Made by a program: the position numbers and the translations under genes | The notes under the pieces: model-generated | The model's database searches: none | Told to the model about the DNA's origin: nothing | The model's input: the letters and a program-made list of their open reading frames with translations, nothing else | Shown here: in pieces, positions 15,889-23,798 of the stretch | Numbering within the stretch: the stretch's first letter is position 1 | Layout: every line of letters begins with the position of its first letter | Assembly (NCBI RefSeq): GCF_001187505.1 | Contig: NZ_CP012150.1 | Location: 434,001-498,000, forward strand | Direction of reading: 5' to 3' | Length of the DNA stretch: 64,000 nucleotides | From: Mycolicibacterium goodii | Lineage (GTDB): Bacteria; Actinomycetota; Actinomycetes; Mycobacteriales; Mycobacteriaceae

Positions 15889-16838
15889 GGCTGCTTGCGA
15901 GTGGCTGGCGTCGCGAAATGCACTGTCTCACGGGTGAATTCATACTCATCAACCTCCAACGGTCCGAACTGGCGAAGCCGAGCGATGACCCCATCGACCA
16001 GATGTGACGGGGCTGAGGCCCCCGCGCTGAGTCCGATCGTCCGGACACCGTTGAGCCAATCCGGCGAAATTTGTGCCGCGTCGTCGATCAGGTGCGCAGA
16101 CGCGCCGCAGCTGCGCGCGACATCGACAAGACGTTGCGAGTTCGACGAGTTGTCGGACCCGACAACGAGTACGAGCTCGGACTGAGCTGCCACAGCGGCG
16201 ATCGCCTGTTGCCGATTTGTCGTCGCATAACAGATGTCTGACGTCGGCGGATCGATCAGGTCCGGAAACCGTTCGCGTAACCGCGCGATGATCTCGGTTG
16301 TCTCGTCGACCGCCAACGTTGTCTGCGTCAGATATGTCACTCGGGATGCATCTGGTGCCACAACACGGTCGACATCCTCGACATGTTCGACGAGTTGGAT
16401 CACTTCAGGCGCATGTCCCAGTGTTCCTTCGACCTCTTCGTGACCCGCGTGGCCGATCAGCACAACCGTGTCCCCGCGGCGCTGGAGGCGCCGTGCACGT
16501 GCGTGGACTTTCGACACCAATGGGCACGTGGCGTCGATGACCCGCAAGTTTCTGGTGGCCGCTTGCTCCCGAACCTGCGGTGATACGCCGTGAGCGGAGA
16601 AGATGACCAGGGATTCGGGAGGGACGTCGTCAAGCTCTTCAACGAAGACCGCGCCGCGAGCCTCCAGATCGGCAACAACGTGTGCGTTGTGGACGATCTG
16701 CTTGCGCACGTAAACCGGTGGCCCATTGTCGGTCAAGGCATGTTCGACAACATCTATCGCGCGTTCAACTCCGGCGCAGAACGATCTGGGCGCGGCGAGC
16801 AGAACTCTACGCACTCCAGGAAGCTGGTTCTCATTCAT
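15885..16838 (-). CDS. ispH: 4-hydroxy-3-methylbut-2-enyl diphosphate reductase
   Basis: This 317-residue iron-sulfur enzyme converts HMBPP to IPP and DMAPP, the last MEP step. The cluster cysteines are Cys21 (SFCAGVERA), Cys105 (DATCPLV) and Cys203 (DICYATTNRQ). Substrate-binding residues include VHNAHVV, GHAGHEEVEGT with the proton-relay Glu137, and GSDNSSNSQRL. ATG 16838 is chosen because the first cysteine motif normally lies about 20 residues in; a longer in-frame extension would overlap the prenyl synthase gene. It sits 19 bases after that gene and overlaps dxs by four. It resembles M. tuberculosis lytB1, the accessory IspH copy near the tuberculosinol genes. Confidence 0.94.
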   Translation of the reverse strand: MNENQLPGVRRVLLAAPRSFCAGVERAIDVVEHALTDNGPPVYVRKQIVHNAHVVADLEARGAVFVEELDDVPPESLVIFSAHGVSPQVREQAATRNLRVIDATCPLVSKVHARARRLQRRGDTVVLIGHAGHEEVEGTLGHAPEVIQLVEHVEDVDRVVAPDASRVTYLTQTTLAVDETTEIIARLRERFPDLIDPPTSDICYATTNRQQAIAAVAAQSELVLVVGSDNSSNSQRLVDVARSCGASAHLIDDAAQISPDWLNGVRTIGLSAGASAPSHLVDGVIARLRQFGPLEVDEYEFTRETVHFATPATRKQP

Positions 16839-16857
16839 AGGTAGGTTCGCCTTGTTG

Positions 16858-17907
16858 CTAGTACGTGCGATCGCACACTCGCGCGGCAAGCGCTGCGAGC
16901 TCGGCAACAGCAGGAGGGTGCAGGTTCCACGTGGCGAGGTTTGACAGTGCCTCCTGGACCCGCCGCTCAGCTTCCGATGTCGCCCACTCCTTACCGCCTG
17001 CAGCATCCACCAGCCGTGCGGCGCGATTCAGTTCAACATCGGTCAGATCCCGCCGAATCTGGTACAGCGTCATCAACTCTTCGGCGGCACGCGTACCGCT
17101 GTTCATCGCGAACACGACCGGCAGAGATTTCTTCCGGCTCTGCAAGTCGGACCGCGCCGGCTTACCGGTTCGCTTGGGATCGCCCCAGATGCCCAGAACA
17201 TCGTCGATGAGTTGGAAGGCAAGCCCGAGTTCCTCGCCGAACACGCTCATCTGTTGCACCAGTGCGGCATCTGCTCCCGCGCTCAGCGCGCCAAGGGCGC
17301 ATGCGCCGCCCAGCAGCGCCCCGGTCTTCGCCCGTGCCATCGCGATGCACTCACTCAGTTTCACTCCACCGGTTCGTGATTCAAGACGGATATCGGCATC
17401 TTGACCGAAGATCATGCGTTCCACGGACCGCGAGAGGTGCCGGACCGCCTCGAATGGGTCAGGAGAAAACTCCGCATCAGCCAACACTTCGTAGGCAAGA
17501 CCCAACAGCGCATCGCCGACCAAAATGGCTGCTGGAATGCCGAATACGGTCCACACTGTCGGCCGGTGTCGGCGACGCTGGTCACGGTCGATGACGTCGT
17601 CGTGCATCAGTGAGAAGTTGTGCACCAATTCCACGGCAACTGCGGCCGACACTGCCTTTCCGGGCGTGCCGCCCGCGGCACGGCTGACCAAAAGCGTTGC
17701 AGCTGCGCGGATCATCTTGCCGTTGGCCGCGTTGATGGGATGACCCGATTCGTCGCACCAACCAAGGTGATAGCTCATAACCGTCTGCATTTCGGCGGGC
17801 AGCTCCGTCGCCACCGATCGCAACGCGGGATCAACCAACCTGTGTGTGTCACCGAGAATCTGCTCGATACTGCGAGAGCTTCCTGGTGCGAGTTCAGCTG
17901 CCGTCAC
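16858..17907 (-). CDS. Polyprenyl (probably geranylgeranyl or farnesyl) diphosphate synthase, IdsB-like
   Basis: This 349-residue all-helical prenyltransferase condenses IPP with allylic diphosphates. The first aspartate-rich motif DDVID is at 103-107 and the second, DDVLGIWGD, at 235-243. Phe98, five residues before the first motif, is a bulky chain-length-limiting position and fits a C15-C20 product. GTG 17907 is chosen because AGGGGA lies seven bases upstream; the in-frame ATG at 17928 has no ribosome site. It is the first gene of the terpenoid operon and should supply the cyclase with substrate. M. tuberculosis idsB occupies the same place beside lytB1 and dxs2. Confidence 0.9.
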   Translation of the reverse strand: MTAAELAPGSSRSIEQILGDTHRLVDPALRSVATELPAEMQTVMSYHLGWCDESGHPINAANGKMIRAAATLLVSRAAGGTPGKAVSAAVAVELVHNFSLMHDDVIDRDQRRRHRPTVWTVFGIPAAILVGDALLGLAYEVLADAEFSPDPFEAVRHLSRSVERMIFGQDADIRLESRTGGVKLSECIAMARAKTGALLGGACALGALSAGADAALVQQMSVFGEELGLAFQLIDDVLGIWGDPKRTGKPARSDLQSRKKSLPVVFAMNSGTRAAEELMTLYQIRRDLTDVELNRAARLVDAAGGKEWATSEAERRVQEALSNLATWNLHPPAVAELAALAARVCDRTY

Positions 17908-18277
17908 AAGTAATTCCCCTTTTTTCATATGGCGCAGAAGAACAACGCGCCATCCACAGCGGTCACAACGATTGTTTGCCCGAAATCTTTCTCGCGGCTG
18001 CGAGGGACCGGCAGTCTGCTGATACAACCAATCGCATCGTCAGATACGGTGATGAATAAATACGTTTGCTGCAGAGGCGGCGGTCGCGAGGTGTTTTCCA
18101 GCGCCCGCGCCGTGCATACCGCTCTTACGCGGGTTTGCGGCGATTCAAAGATCCCCCGAATGTTTTGTTCATTGGCTGATGTCAAGATCATGAGCTTCAG
18201 CAGCAACGCTTGTCAACTCGGATCAGGCCCATCAGATCAGACATTCCGCAAAGTCTGAGAGCGCATACATTTGCTGA

Positions 18278-18295
18278 TAGTTGCCAATGCAACTA
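18278..18295. promoter_or_regulatory. MarR-type palindrome upstream of the terpenoid operon
   Basis: TAGTTGC-CAAT-GCAACTA is a perfect 7-bp-arm palindrome of the form bound by many MarR-family regulators (TTGC-N4-GCAA core). It is about 370 bases upstream of the prenyl synthase start. No MarR gene is present in the window, so the regulator, if any, is elsewhere. Confidence 0.5.
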
Positions 18296-18550
18296 CATGC
18301 TCCTCGCGACGCAGCGGCGGCTGCGCTGACGGACATTGGGTGAGATCCCGGTCGCTGTCACGCCTTCACGCCGGCCCTGGCTGTCAACGGCACTTCGAAG
18401 CATCAACCGTCGGTTACCTGCCAATATCGACGCACAGCGAACCTTCAGACGTCGAGAACGCGCTACGTTTCGGCAACGGCGGCGAAAATTAAGGGCATCT
18501 AGCAAAAGGCGATGCGCTGATGCACGCCAACTGCCGACCACCAAACGTCG

Positions 18551-18591
18551 TCAGGCCGGGCCGTACCTCAGGCCCCTGAACGTCTCAGGCC
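18551..18591. repeat. Three TCAGGCC direct repeats at 17-base intervals
   Basis: TCAGGCC starts at 18551, 18568 and 18585, exactly 17 bases apart, with unrelated spacers. The array is short and its role is unknown. Confidence 0.4.
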
Positions 18592-18975
18592 GCTCGGCGC
18601 ACAGTGAACGGTAGGTGCCCGCCGCGCCGGGTGGAACCCGAGCTTTTCAGCAAACGAGTAAACCGAACGGGTGATTGCGAAGTATTTGAAAAACGCCGCC
18701 GAAACTCCTCCGATCAATTTGATGACCGATGAGGTCTCGAGACGCAGGGGTTGAGCGCTAGGAGGCAAACGTGGGTGCAGCACTGCTTGCCCCCCGCAGT
18801 CCGCCGCCACGACCGATCACCAGACAACTGCGGAAGTGACCTTTGAAATCGCGGCGTCGACGGGGCCCACGACGAGCGGCAGTAACGCACCGCGCGAGGG
18901 CGGCGCGGCATGGGCCACAAACGACTTCGGTGGTCCGTCAACGCCATTCCCGCGCACGGTCACCGGCTCCACGCT

Positions 18976-19518
18976 TCACCCGAACGCCGGCGCCACGAAC
19001 CGTTCGACCAACTGCGCTTCCGCCGCCGCATCCGCAAGCGGCCAGACCGCCAGTGACATCACGACGCGCACGATCCACTGGGCTGCCTGTGGGTCGTCGG
19101 TGATGCCGGTGAGTTCGGCGGCAAGACGCCCCAGCACGGGTGATTCAGTCAGCTCGCTCAGATCGCGGCCCGCGCCGAGGCCGACCATCATCTGACGCAT
19201 CGGGTCGGACCGGATGTGTTCCAACGCGACCGTGATGGCGTCGACCACGCGTTCGCGCCCGGTGAGGTGCTCGACTGCGTGGCGCACCGAGTCGACGATG
19301 CCGGCCGCCAGGCGCAGTAGCACGGCATCGCGGATCTGCGCCTTGCCGCCCGCATAGCGGTAGATGGTGGCGCGCGAGCAGTGCACCCGGGCGGCCAATG
19401 TGTCGATGTCCAAGGCGTCGAGGCCGTCGCGCAGCACGAGTTCGGTGGCCGCGGCATAGATGCGCTCGGCGGCCGCCGTGCGGCGCTCACCGCCCAATAG
19501 CCAGTCGGCCACGCGCAC
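18976..19518 (-). CDS. TetR family regulator divergent from a P450
   Basis: This 180-residue protein has a TetR DNA-binding domain (residues about 15-62: AAAERIYAAATELVLRDG, then VHCSRATIYRYAGGKAQI). The IYRYAGGK recognition helix is slightly unusual, since most members have IYRYFxxK. It starts at GTG 19518, with GAAGGGG just upstream. A 16-bp perfect palindrome (19543-19558) lies 24 bases ahead, between it and the P450 gene, so it probably controls itself and the P450. Confidence 0.88.
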   Translation of the reverse strand: MRVADWLLGGERRTAAAERIYAAATELVLRDGLDALDIDTLAARVHCSRATIYRYAGGKAQIRDAVLLRLAAGIVDSVRHAVEHLTGRERVVDAITVALEHIRSDPMRQMMVGLGAGRDLSELTESPVLGRLAAELTGITDDPQAAQWIVRVVMSLAVWPLADAAAEAQLVERFVAPAFG

Positions 19519-19542
19519 CCCCTTCGAACGAACCCTTGTATC

Positions 19543-19558
19543 GTCTCAGTCCTGAGAC
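19543..19558. promoter_or_regulatory. TetR operator between the TetR and P450 genes
   Basis: GTCTCAG-TC-CTGAGAC is a perfect palindrome with seven-base arms in the divergent intergenic region. It lies close to the TetR start, as an autoregulatory operator would. Confidence 0.65.
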
Positions 19559-19696
19559 AAACTAGTAGGTGTTTCTCAGTGTCGGGGCAGGTACGCCGCG
19601 TCGCGTGAGACGACGTCCAGCCGACCACGACAGGGTCGGTTTCGACATTGCCGGCACCCGTTGACGCTGCCCACGGCGGCCATCACGTTTGGATGC

Positions 19697-20947
19697 ATGA
19701 CGCCTGCTGACGGCCTCGGCCTCGAGTTGTTCCGCCCCGAGTACATCCAGGACCCGCATCCCCTGTACCGGCGGATGCTCGAGACCGCCGCGGTCCACCC
19801 GATCGGCGATTCGGGCTTCTACGCGGTGTGCGGTTGGGATGCCGTGAGCGACGCCATCGCGCGTCCCGAGGATTTCAGCTCGAACCTGACCGCCGCCATG
19901 ACGTATCAACCCGACGGCACCGTGGGCGCCTTCGAGATGGAGGGCCTTGGCGGCAAGAGCCACGTATTGGCCACCGCCGACGAACCCGCACACACCGCCC
20001 ACCGCAAGGCGTTGCTGCCGCAACTGGCAGCCAAACGCATCCGCGCCTTCGAGCCGTTCATCACCGACACCGCAAACACACTCTGGCACAGCAACCTTCA
20101 CGATGGACGCATCGAATGGATGAGCGCCGTCGCCAACCGGCTGCCGATGATGATCGTCGGACGCATCATCGGTGTCCCCGACGCCGACATCGACAAGCTG
20201 GTGCGGTGGGGCTATTCGGCAACCCAGGTGGTCGAGGGCCTTGTCAGCGAGGACCAGCTCGCGCAGGCCGGCGTCGCGGTCATGGAGCTCGCCGGCTACA
20301 TCACCGAGCTGTTCCGGCACGCGGCGAAGGACCCGCAGGACGATCTGCTCGGCGATCTGGTGACGGCGTGTGCGGCGGGCGAGATGGACGAGCCCACCGC
20401 GCAGGCCATGATGATCATCCTGTTCGGCGCCGGCGGCGAATCGACGGCATCGCTGATCGGTTCTGCGGCTTGGGTTTTGGCGACCAGGCCGGACCTCCAG
20501 CAGCATGTGCGTTCTCGACCCGAGTCGCTCGGCGCGTTCCTCGAAGAGGTGCTGCGCTTGGAACCACCGTTTCGTGGCCACTACCGCCACGTGGTCCGGG
20601 ACACCGCACTGGGCGGCGTCGACCTTCCGGCGGGGTCGCGTCTGCTGCTGTTGTGGGGCGCGGCGAACCGCGATCCGTCGCATTTCGACGATCCCGACGA
20701 GTTCCGTCTGGACCGGCCGGGCGGGAAAGGTCATCTGAGCTTCGGCAAGGGCGCGCACTTCTGTGTGGGGGCCGCTCTCGCCCGCCTTGAGGCCCGGGTG
20801 GTGCTGCGCCACCTGCTGGAACACACGTCGAACCTGGACGCCGCCGATGTCGGGCCCTGGCTGCCGAGCCTGCTGGTGCGCCGCCTCGCCCACCTGCATC
20901 TACAGTGCCATCCCGCGGGTCGTGCTCAAACCGTGATGATTACTTGA
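19697..20947 (+). CDS. Cytochrome P450
   Basis: This 416-residue soluble bacterial P450 would oxidise an organic substrate using electrons from a ferredoxin and reductase encoded elsewhere. The heme-binding motif FGKGAHFCVGAA places the thiolate at Cys356. The ExxR motif is Glu284-Val-Leu-Arg287. The I-helix reads AGGEST (245-250), where the usual (A/G)GxxT oxygen-activation pattern is kept. ATG 19697 is the second of two nearby ATGs, the other being out of frame. The divergent TetR gene and shared palindrome suggest induced expression. The terpenoid operon begins 1.8 kb away, so a terpene-tailoring role is possible but unproven. Confidence 0.92.
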   Translation: MTPADGLGLELFRPEYIQDPHPLYRRMLETAAVHPIGDSGFYAVCGWDAVSDAIARPEDFSSNLTAAMTYQPDGTVGAFEMEGLGGKSHVLATADEPAHTAHRKALLPQLAAKRIRAFEPFITDTANTLWHSNLHDGRIEWMSAVANRLPMMIVGRIIGVPDADIDKLVRWGYSATQVVEGLVSEDQLAQAGVAVMELAGYITELFRHAAKDPQDDLLGDLVTACAAGEMDEPTAQAMMIILFGAGGESTASLIGSAAWVLATRPDLQQHVRSRPESLGAFLEEVLRLEPPFRGHYRHVVRDTALGGVDLPAGSRLLLLWGAANRDPSHFDDPDEFRLDRPGGKGHLSFGKGAHFCVGAALARLEARVVLRHLLEHTSNLDAADVGPWLPSLLVRRLAHLHLQCHPAGRAQTVMIT

Positions 20948-21041
20948 CCGAATTGCTTGTGCACGAGAGCTTTCGCTGAGCCCCCGCACCCCTACCATCC
21001 TTATTGACAAACTTGTAATTTACGAGGGAAATCGGAAGCCA

Positions 21042-22058
21042 ATGCGTGTGGTCTTATGGGGTGCGCTCGCGGCCGTAGGCGTCTCGGCCGGTGCCGGCAT
21101 GGCACCGGTGGACATCGACCTGGTTTCCGCGAACCAGTCGTACCGATCTGCCATCGCGTCGGTGGCACCGGCGCAGGATGCGGTCGTGGGCATCGGCCAT
21201 CCCATCGTGGTGACCTTCAAGACGCCGGTCACCGACCGCCGCGTCGCCGAACGCGCCATCGGCATCAAGTCCCGCCCTGGCATGACGGGCACCTACGAGT
21301 GGGTCGAGAACAATGTCGTGCAATGGGTTCCCGACGAGTACTGGCCCGCCCACAGCACCGTGGCCCTCTCGGTGGGCAACATTCCCTTGCAGTTCAAGAC
21401 GGGTCCCGCGGTCATCGGGGTCGCCGACATCTCCGATCACACCTTCGTGGTGAGCATCGACGGTGTGCCGGCCGGGCCTCCCGAACAGGCACCCGCCCCG
21501 CCACCGGAGCAGGCGCCCGAACCCAACCCCGAGGTGCCGGTGCGCGTGACACCGGCAGACGACCCCCGCATGCCCGAGGTGATGGTGCGCCTGCCCGCGA
21601 AGGACGCCGCGCCGAAACCGCCCGAGCCGCCGGAGGCCCAAGAGACGCTTGAGATTCCGGGCATGACACCCACACCGGACATCCCGCCCGGCCCGCCGCT
21701 GCCGTCACCGCACCACCGACTGCACTGGGGCCAACCGGGTGTGTTGCCCGCAACGATGGGCAGGCCGGAGTATCCGACGCCGGTCGGCAAGTACACCGTG
21801 CTGGCCAAAGAGCAGTCGGTGACCATGGATTCGAGCAGCGTGGGCATCCCGGTCGACGCGCCCGACGGCTACCTCATCGACGTGGACCACGCCGTCCGGT
21901 TCACCCACCGTGGACTTTTCGTCCACCCCGCACCGTGGGCCGAGAACTCGATCGGTTATCAGAATGTGAGCCACGGCTGCATCGGCCTGAGCCCCACAGA
22001 CGCGGAGTGGTACTTCAACGCGGTCAACGTCGGCGACCCGATCATCGTCCAGGAGTAG
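21042..22058 (+). CDS. L,D-transpeptidase (YkuD domain) with proline-rich insertion
   Basis: This 338-residue exported protein should cross-link peptidoglycan through 3-3 bonds. A short hydrophobic N-terminus is followed by an Ig-like domain (about 35-125), as in mycobacterial Ldt enzymes. The catalytic residues are His295 (FVHPAPW), His311 and Cys313 (SHGC), and MDSSSVGIPV is also typical. Unusually, about 85 residues rich in Pro (143-230) separate the first predicted YkuD strand (TFVVSIDG) from the rest of the fold (RPEYPTPVGKY). No lipobox cysteine follows the signal. ATG 21042 has GGAAG upstream. Confidence 0.88.
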   Translation: MRVVLWGALAAVGVSAGAGMAPVDIDLVSANQSYRSAIASVAPAQDAVVGIGHPIVVTFKTPVTDRRVAERAIGIKSRPGMTGTYEWVENNVVQWVPDEYWPAHSTVALSVGNIPLQFKTGPAVIGVADISDHTFVVSIDGVPAGPPEQAPAPPPEQAPEPNPEVPVRVTPADDPRMPEVMVRLPAKDAAPKPPEPPEAQETLEIPGMTPTPDIPPGPPLPSPHHRLHWGQPGVLPATMGRPEYPTPVGKYTVLAKEQSVTMDSSSVGIPVDAPDGYLIDVDHAVRFTHRGLFVHPAPWAENSIGYQNVSHGCIGLSPTDAEWYFNAVNVGDPIIVQE

Positions 22059-22390
22059 CGCCGCCGTGTTCACCGACCCCCGCGTGGCGCGGGCAGTCCC
22101 GTTGCCACCCAATGCCTTTCACCAGCTCCCACTTGGCGGGTCCGGCCGGGCCGCGAGCGGCACGGCGCACCGCGGCATGGTTGCTGAGTGCCATATGCAG
22201 CGCCATATGTGTTGCCCGGCAACGCCGAACGTCACCGTTCGGACACGATGCGGTGCGGCGCGTGTCGCCCTGCACCACGACTGCCGACAATTAACGCAGT
22301 CGATTAAACCCGACTTCAGCAGGGATGAGCGGTTTTGCTGCTCGACACCGAAGCTGATTTGTTCGAGCACGAATGAAGGAGTCAACGTCC
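22059..22390. other. Intergenic stretch with short palindromes and a dispersed repeat
   Basis: No gene is seen. The stretch contains two copies of GCCATATG (22190-22197, 22202-22209), the palindrome GTTGCC-C-GGCAAC (22211-22223), and TCACCGTTCGGACACGAT (22232-22249). The last recurs at 60055-60072 upstream of another L,D-transpeptidase-like gene. Confidence 0.5.
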
Positions 22391-22897
22391 ATGGCGATCT
22401 TTGATCGATTCAACTGCGGGGTAGTTGCTGCGGGGGCTGCGTTGTGTGGGGTCGCTCTGGTCTTGAGCCCAGTCGCGTCGGCCGTCACAGCGCGCATCAC
22501 CGGCGGCGGTGCGTGTCTGTACGAACAGGCCGGCACGGTGGGCGCGGCGGGCGAACCCGCGGCGTGTGCCGCCGCCCCGATCAACGAGATGGCGGCGGGT
22601 GTGCCACTGGCCGCGCCCGGGCCAGTCCCACCGGTTCCGGTTGCCCCACCACCGGTGGTCCCGCCGATCGTTCCGCCGCTGGCCCCGCCGGTGCCTCCGG
22701 TGCCGCCGGTGGTCCCGCCCGCGGGCGTGCCGCCGATCGCGGCGGCCCCGATCGCCGCTGCCGCCGGTCCCGTCGCGCCGGCAGGCGCACCGCTGCTGGA
22801 GATGTCGGGTCTCGGCGGCAAGGGCCAGCCGACCGGTCCCGCACCCGCGGACGCGCCGAAGCCCGGCCAGCCGGCGTTCCCCGGCCCGCAGCACTGA
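22391..22897 (+). CDS. Secreted proline-rich protein of unknown function
   Basis: This 168-residue protein has a signal peptide (hydrophobic stretch about 10-28, then SPVASA and a likely cut after Ala). A short mature head with two cysteines (GGACLYEQAG, PAACAAAP) follows, then a long Pro/Val/Ala-rich segment with PPVVPPIVPP-type repeats and a Gly/Pro tail. It resembles mycobacterial exported proline-rich proteins, but I cannot name a family. ATG 22391 has GAAGGAG ten bases upstream. The two cysteines could form a disulfide. Confidence 0.75.
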   Translation: MAIFDRFNCGVVAAGAALCGVALVLSPVASAVTARITGGGACLYEQAGTVGAAGEPAACAAAPINEMAAGVPLAAPGPVPPVPVAPPPVVPPIVPPLAPPVPPVPPVVPPAGVPPIAAAPIAAAAGPVAPAGAPLLEMSGLGGKGQPTGPAPADAPKPGQPAFPGPQH

Positions 22898-23054
22898 CCC
22901 GACGGTGACGACGGTGCCGCTGCCATCACGGCGGCGGCACCGTTTCCGCATCGGGAACGTAACGGTCCTGACCGCGGTGTTTGGCCGCCCCGCCCGTGGG
23001 TACAAGAGATCTGCTGTTGTTCGCAGCTGTGCAGCGAGTTCTCTTGGAGGTTCT

Positions 23055-23714
23055 GTGTCCGGCCTTGGCGGGATTGACACCGCGCAAATCGAAGCGGCAT
23101 TCGCGGAGCTCGTCCGCACGTCCGCTGACCCTGACCCCTTTGTGATCTTGGCCCGGATCACGATGGCCGCCGTGGATGAGCTGCCTTCGGTGCACCACGC
23201 CGGCGTCACCCTGCTGGGCGAGCAGGGCGTGATCCGCTCACTGGCGGCCACCAACGGCCATCCCCTGGTTCTGGACAATATCCAGCGGCAGTGCGGTGAC
23301 GGTCCGTCCTTCACCGCGGCCCTCGACCCCGAGGTGACGCGCATCGACGACCTGACCAGCGAGACCCGCTGGCCGGAGTTCACTGCGCGTGCGGTCGCCG
23401 CGACGCCGATCCGGTCGATGCTGCAACTGCCGCTGTCCGGTCACGGGACCGCCAGCGCGACCCTGAACCTGTATTCCGACAAGATCGGCGTGATGGACGA
23501 CGACACCGTCGCCGCCGGTCTGGTGATCGCACGGTACGCGTCGCAGATCTTCGAACCGCGCCGCGCCCGTCGCCGGTCCAGGAAGGCCACGACGCGTCCG
23601 GTGACCGACAAGGCCAAACTTCCGCTGCCCCGGCATCATCTCGATGCGGTGGCGGTGATCGAGAGCCGTCGGTCGGTGCCGAGGCACATTCGTGCGCAGC
23701 ACGATTGCGCCTGA
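23055..23714 (+). CDS. GAF domain protein
   Basis: This 219-residue protein has one GAF sensor domain at about residues 15-165 (DPFVILARITMAAVDELPSV, HHAGVTLLG, then QCGDGPSFTA and IRSMLQLPLSG). In actinobacteria such domains usually carry a C-terminal ANTAR RNA-binding module, which is absent here; the tail is instead basic (RRARRRSRKA). GTG 23055 is chosen because TTGGAGG lies just four bases upstream, a short spacing. The ligand is unknown. It stands alone between unrelated genes. Confidence 0.8.
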   Translation: MSGLGGIDTAQIEAAFAELVRTSADPDPFVILARITMAAVDELPSVHHAGVTLLGEQGVIRSLAATNGHPLVLDNIQRQCGDGPSFTAALDPEVTRIDDLTSETRWPEFTARAVAATPIRSMLQLPLSGHGTASATLNLYSDKIGVMDDDTVAAGLVIARYASQIFEPRRARRRSRKATTRPVTDKAKLPLPRHHLDAVAVIESRRSVPRHIRAQHDCA

Positions 23715-23798
23715 GTCGCCTGACACCGTTTCAGCCGCTGCTCGTGGGGTACCTCCGGACTGCGTCACGTTCAGGTGGCGGAGATCCGAGGAGACCGT

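Larger units (their letters stand above)
17908..18975. other. About 1 kb of lower-GC DNA upstream of the terpenoid operon
   Basis: No gene is recognised on either strand. A hand-counted row at 18181-18240 is 53% GC, well below the window norm. A minus-strand frame at 18568-18810 has some protein-like sequence (SVIKLIGGVSAAFFKYF) but no family I know and may be a relic. The stretch holds a MarR-type palindrome (18278-18295) and three TCAGGCC repeats at 17-base spacing (18551-18591). The operon promoter should lie in 17908-18300. Confidence 0.45.

Noticed and set aside
18180..18185. TTGACA on the minus strand as a -35 element for the terpenoid operon
   Set aside because: No acceptable -10 hexamer lies 16-18 bases downstream.
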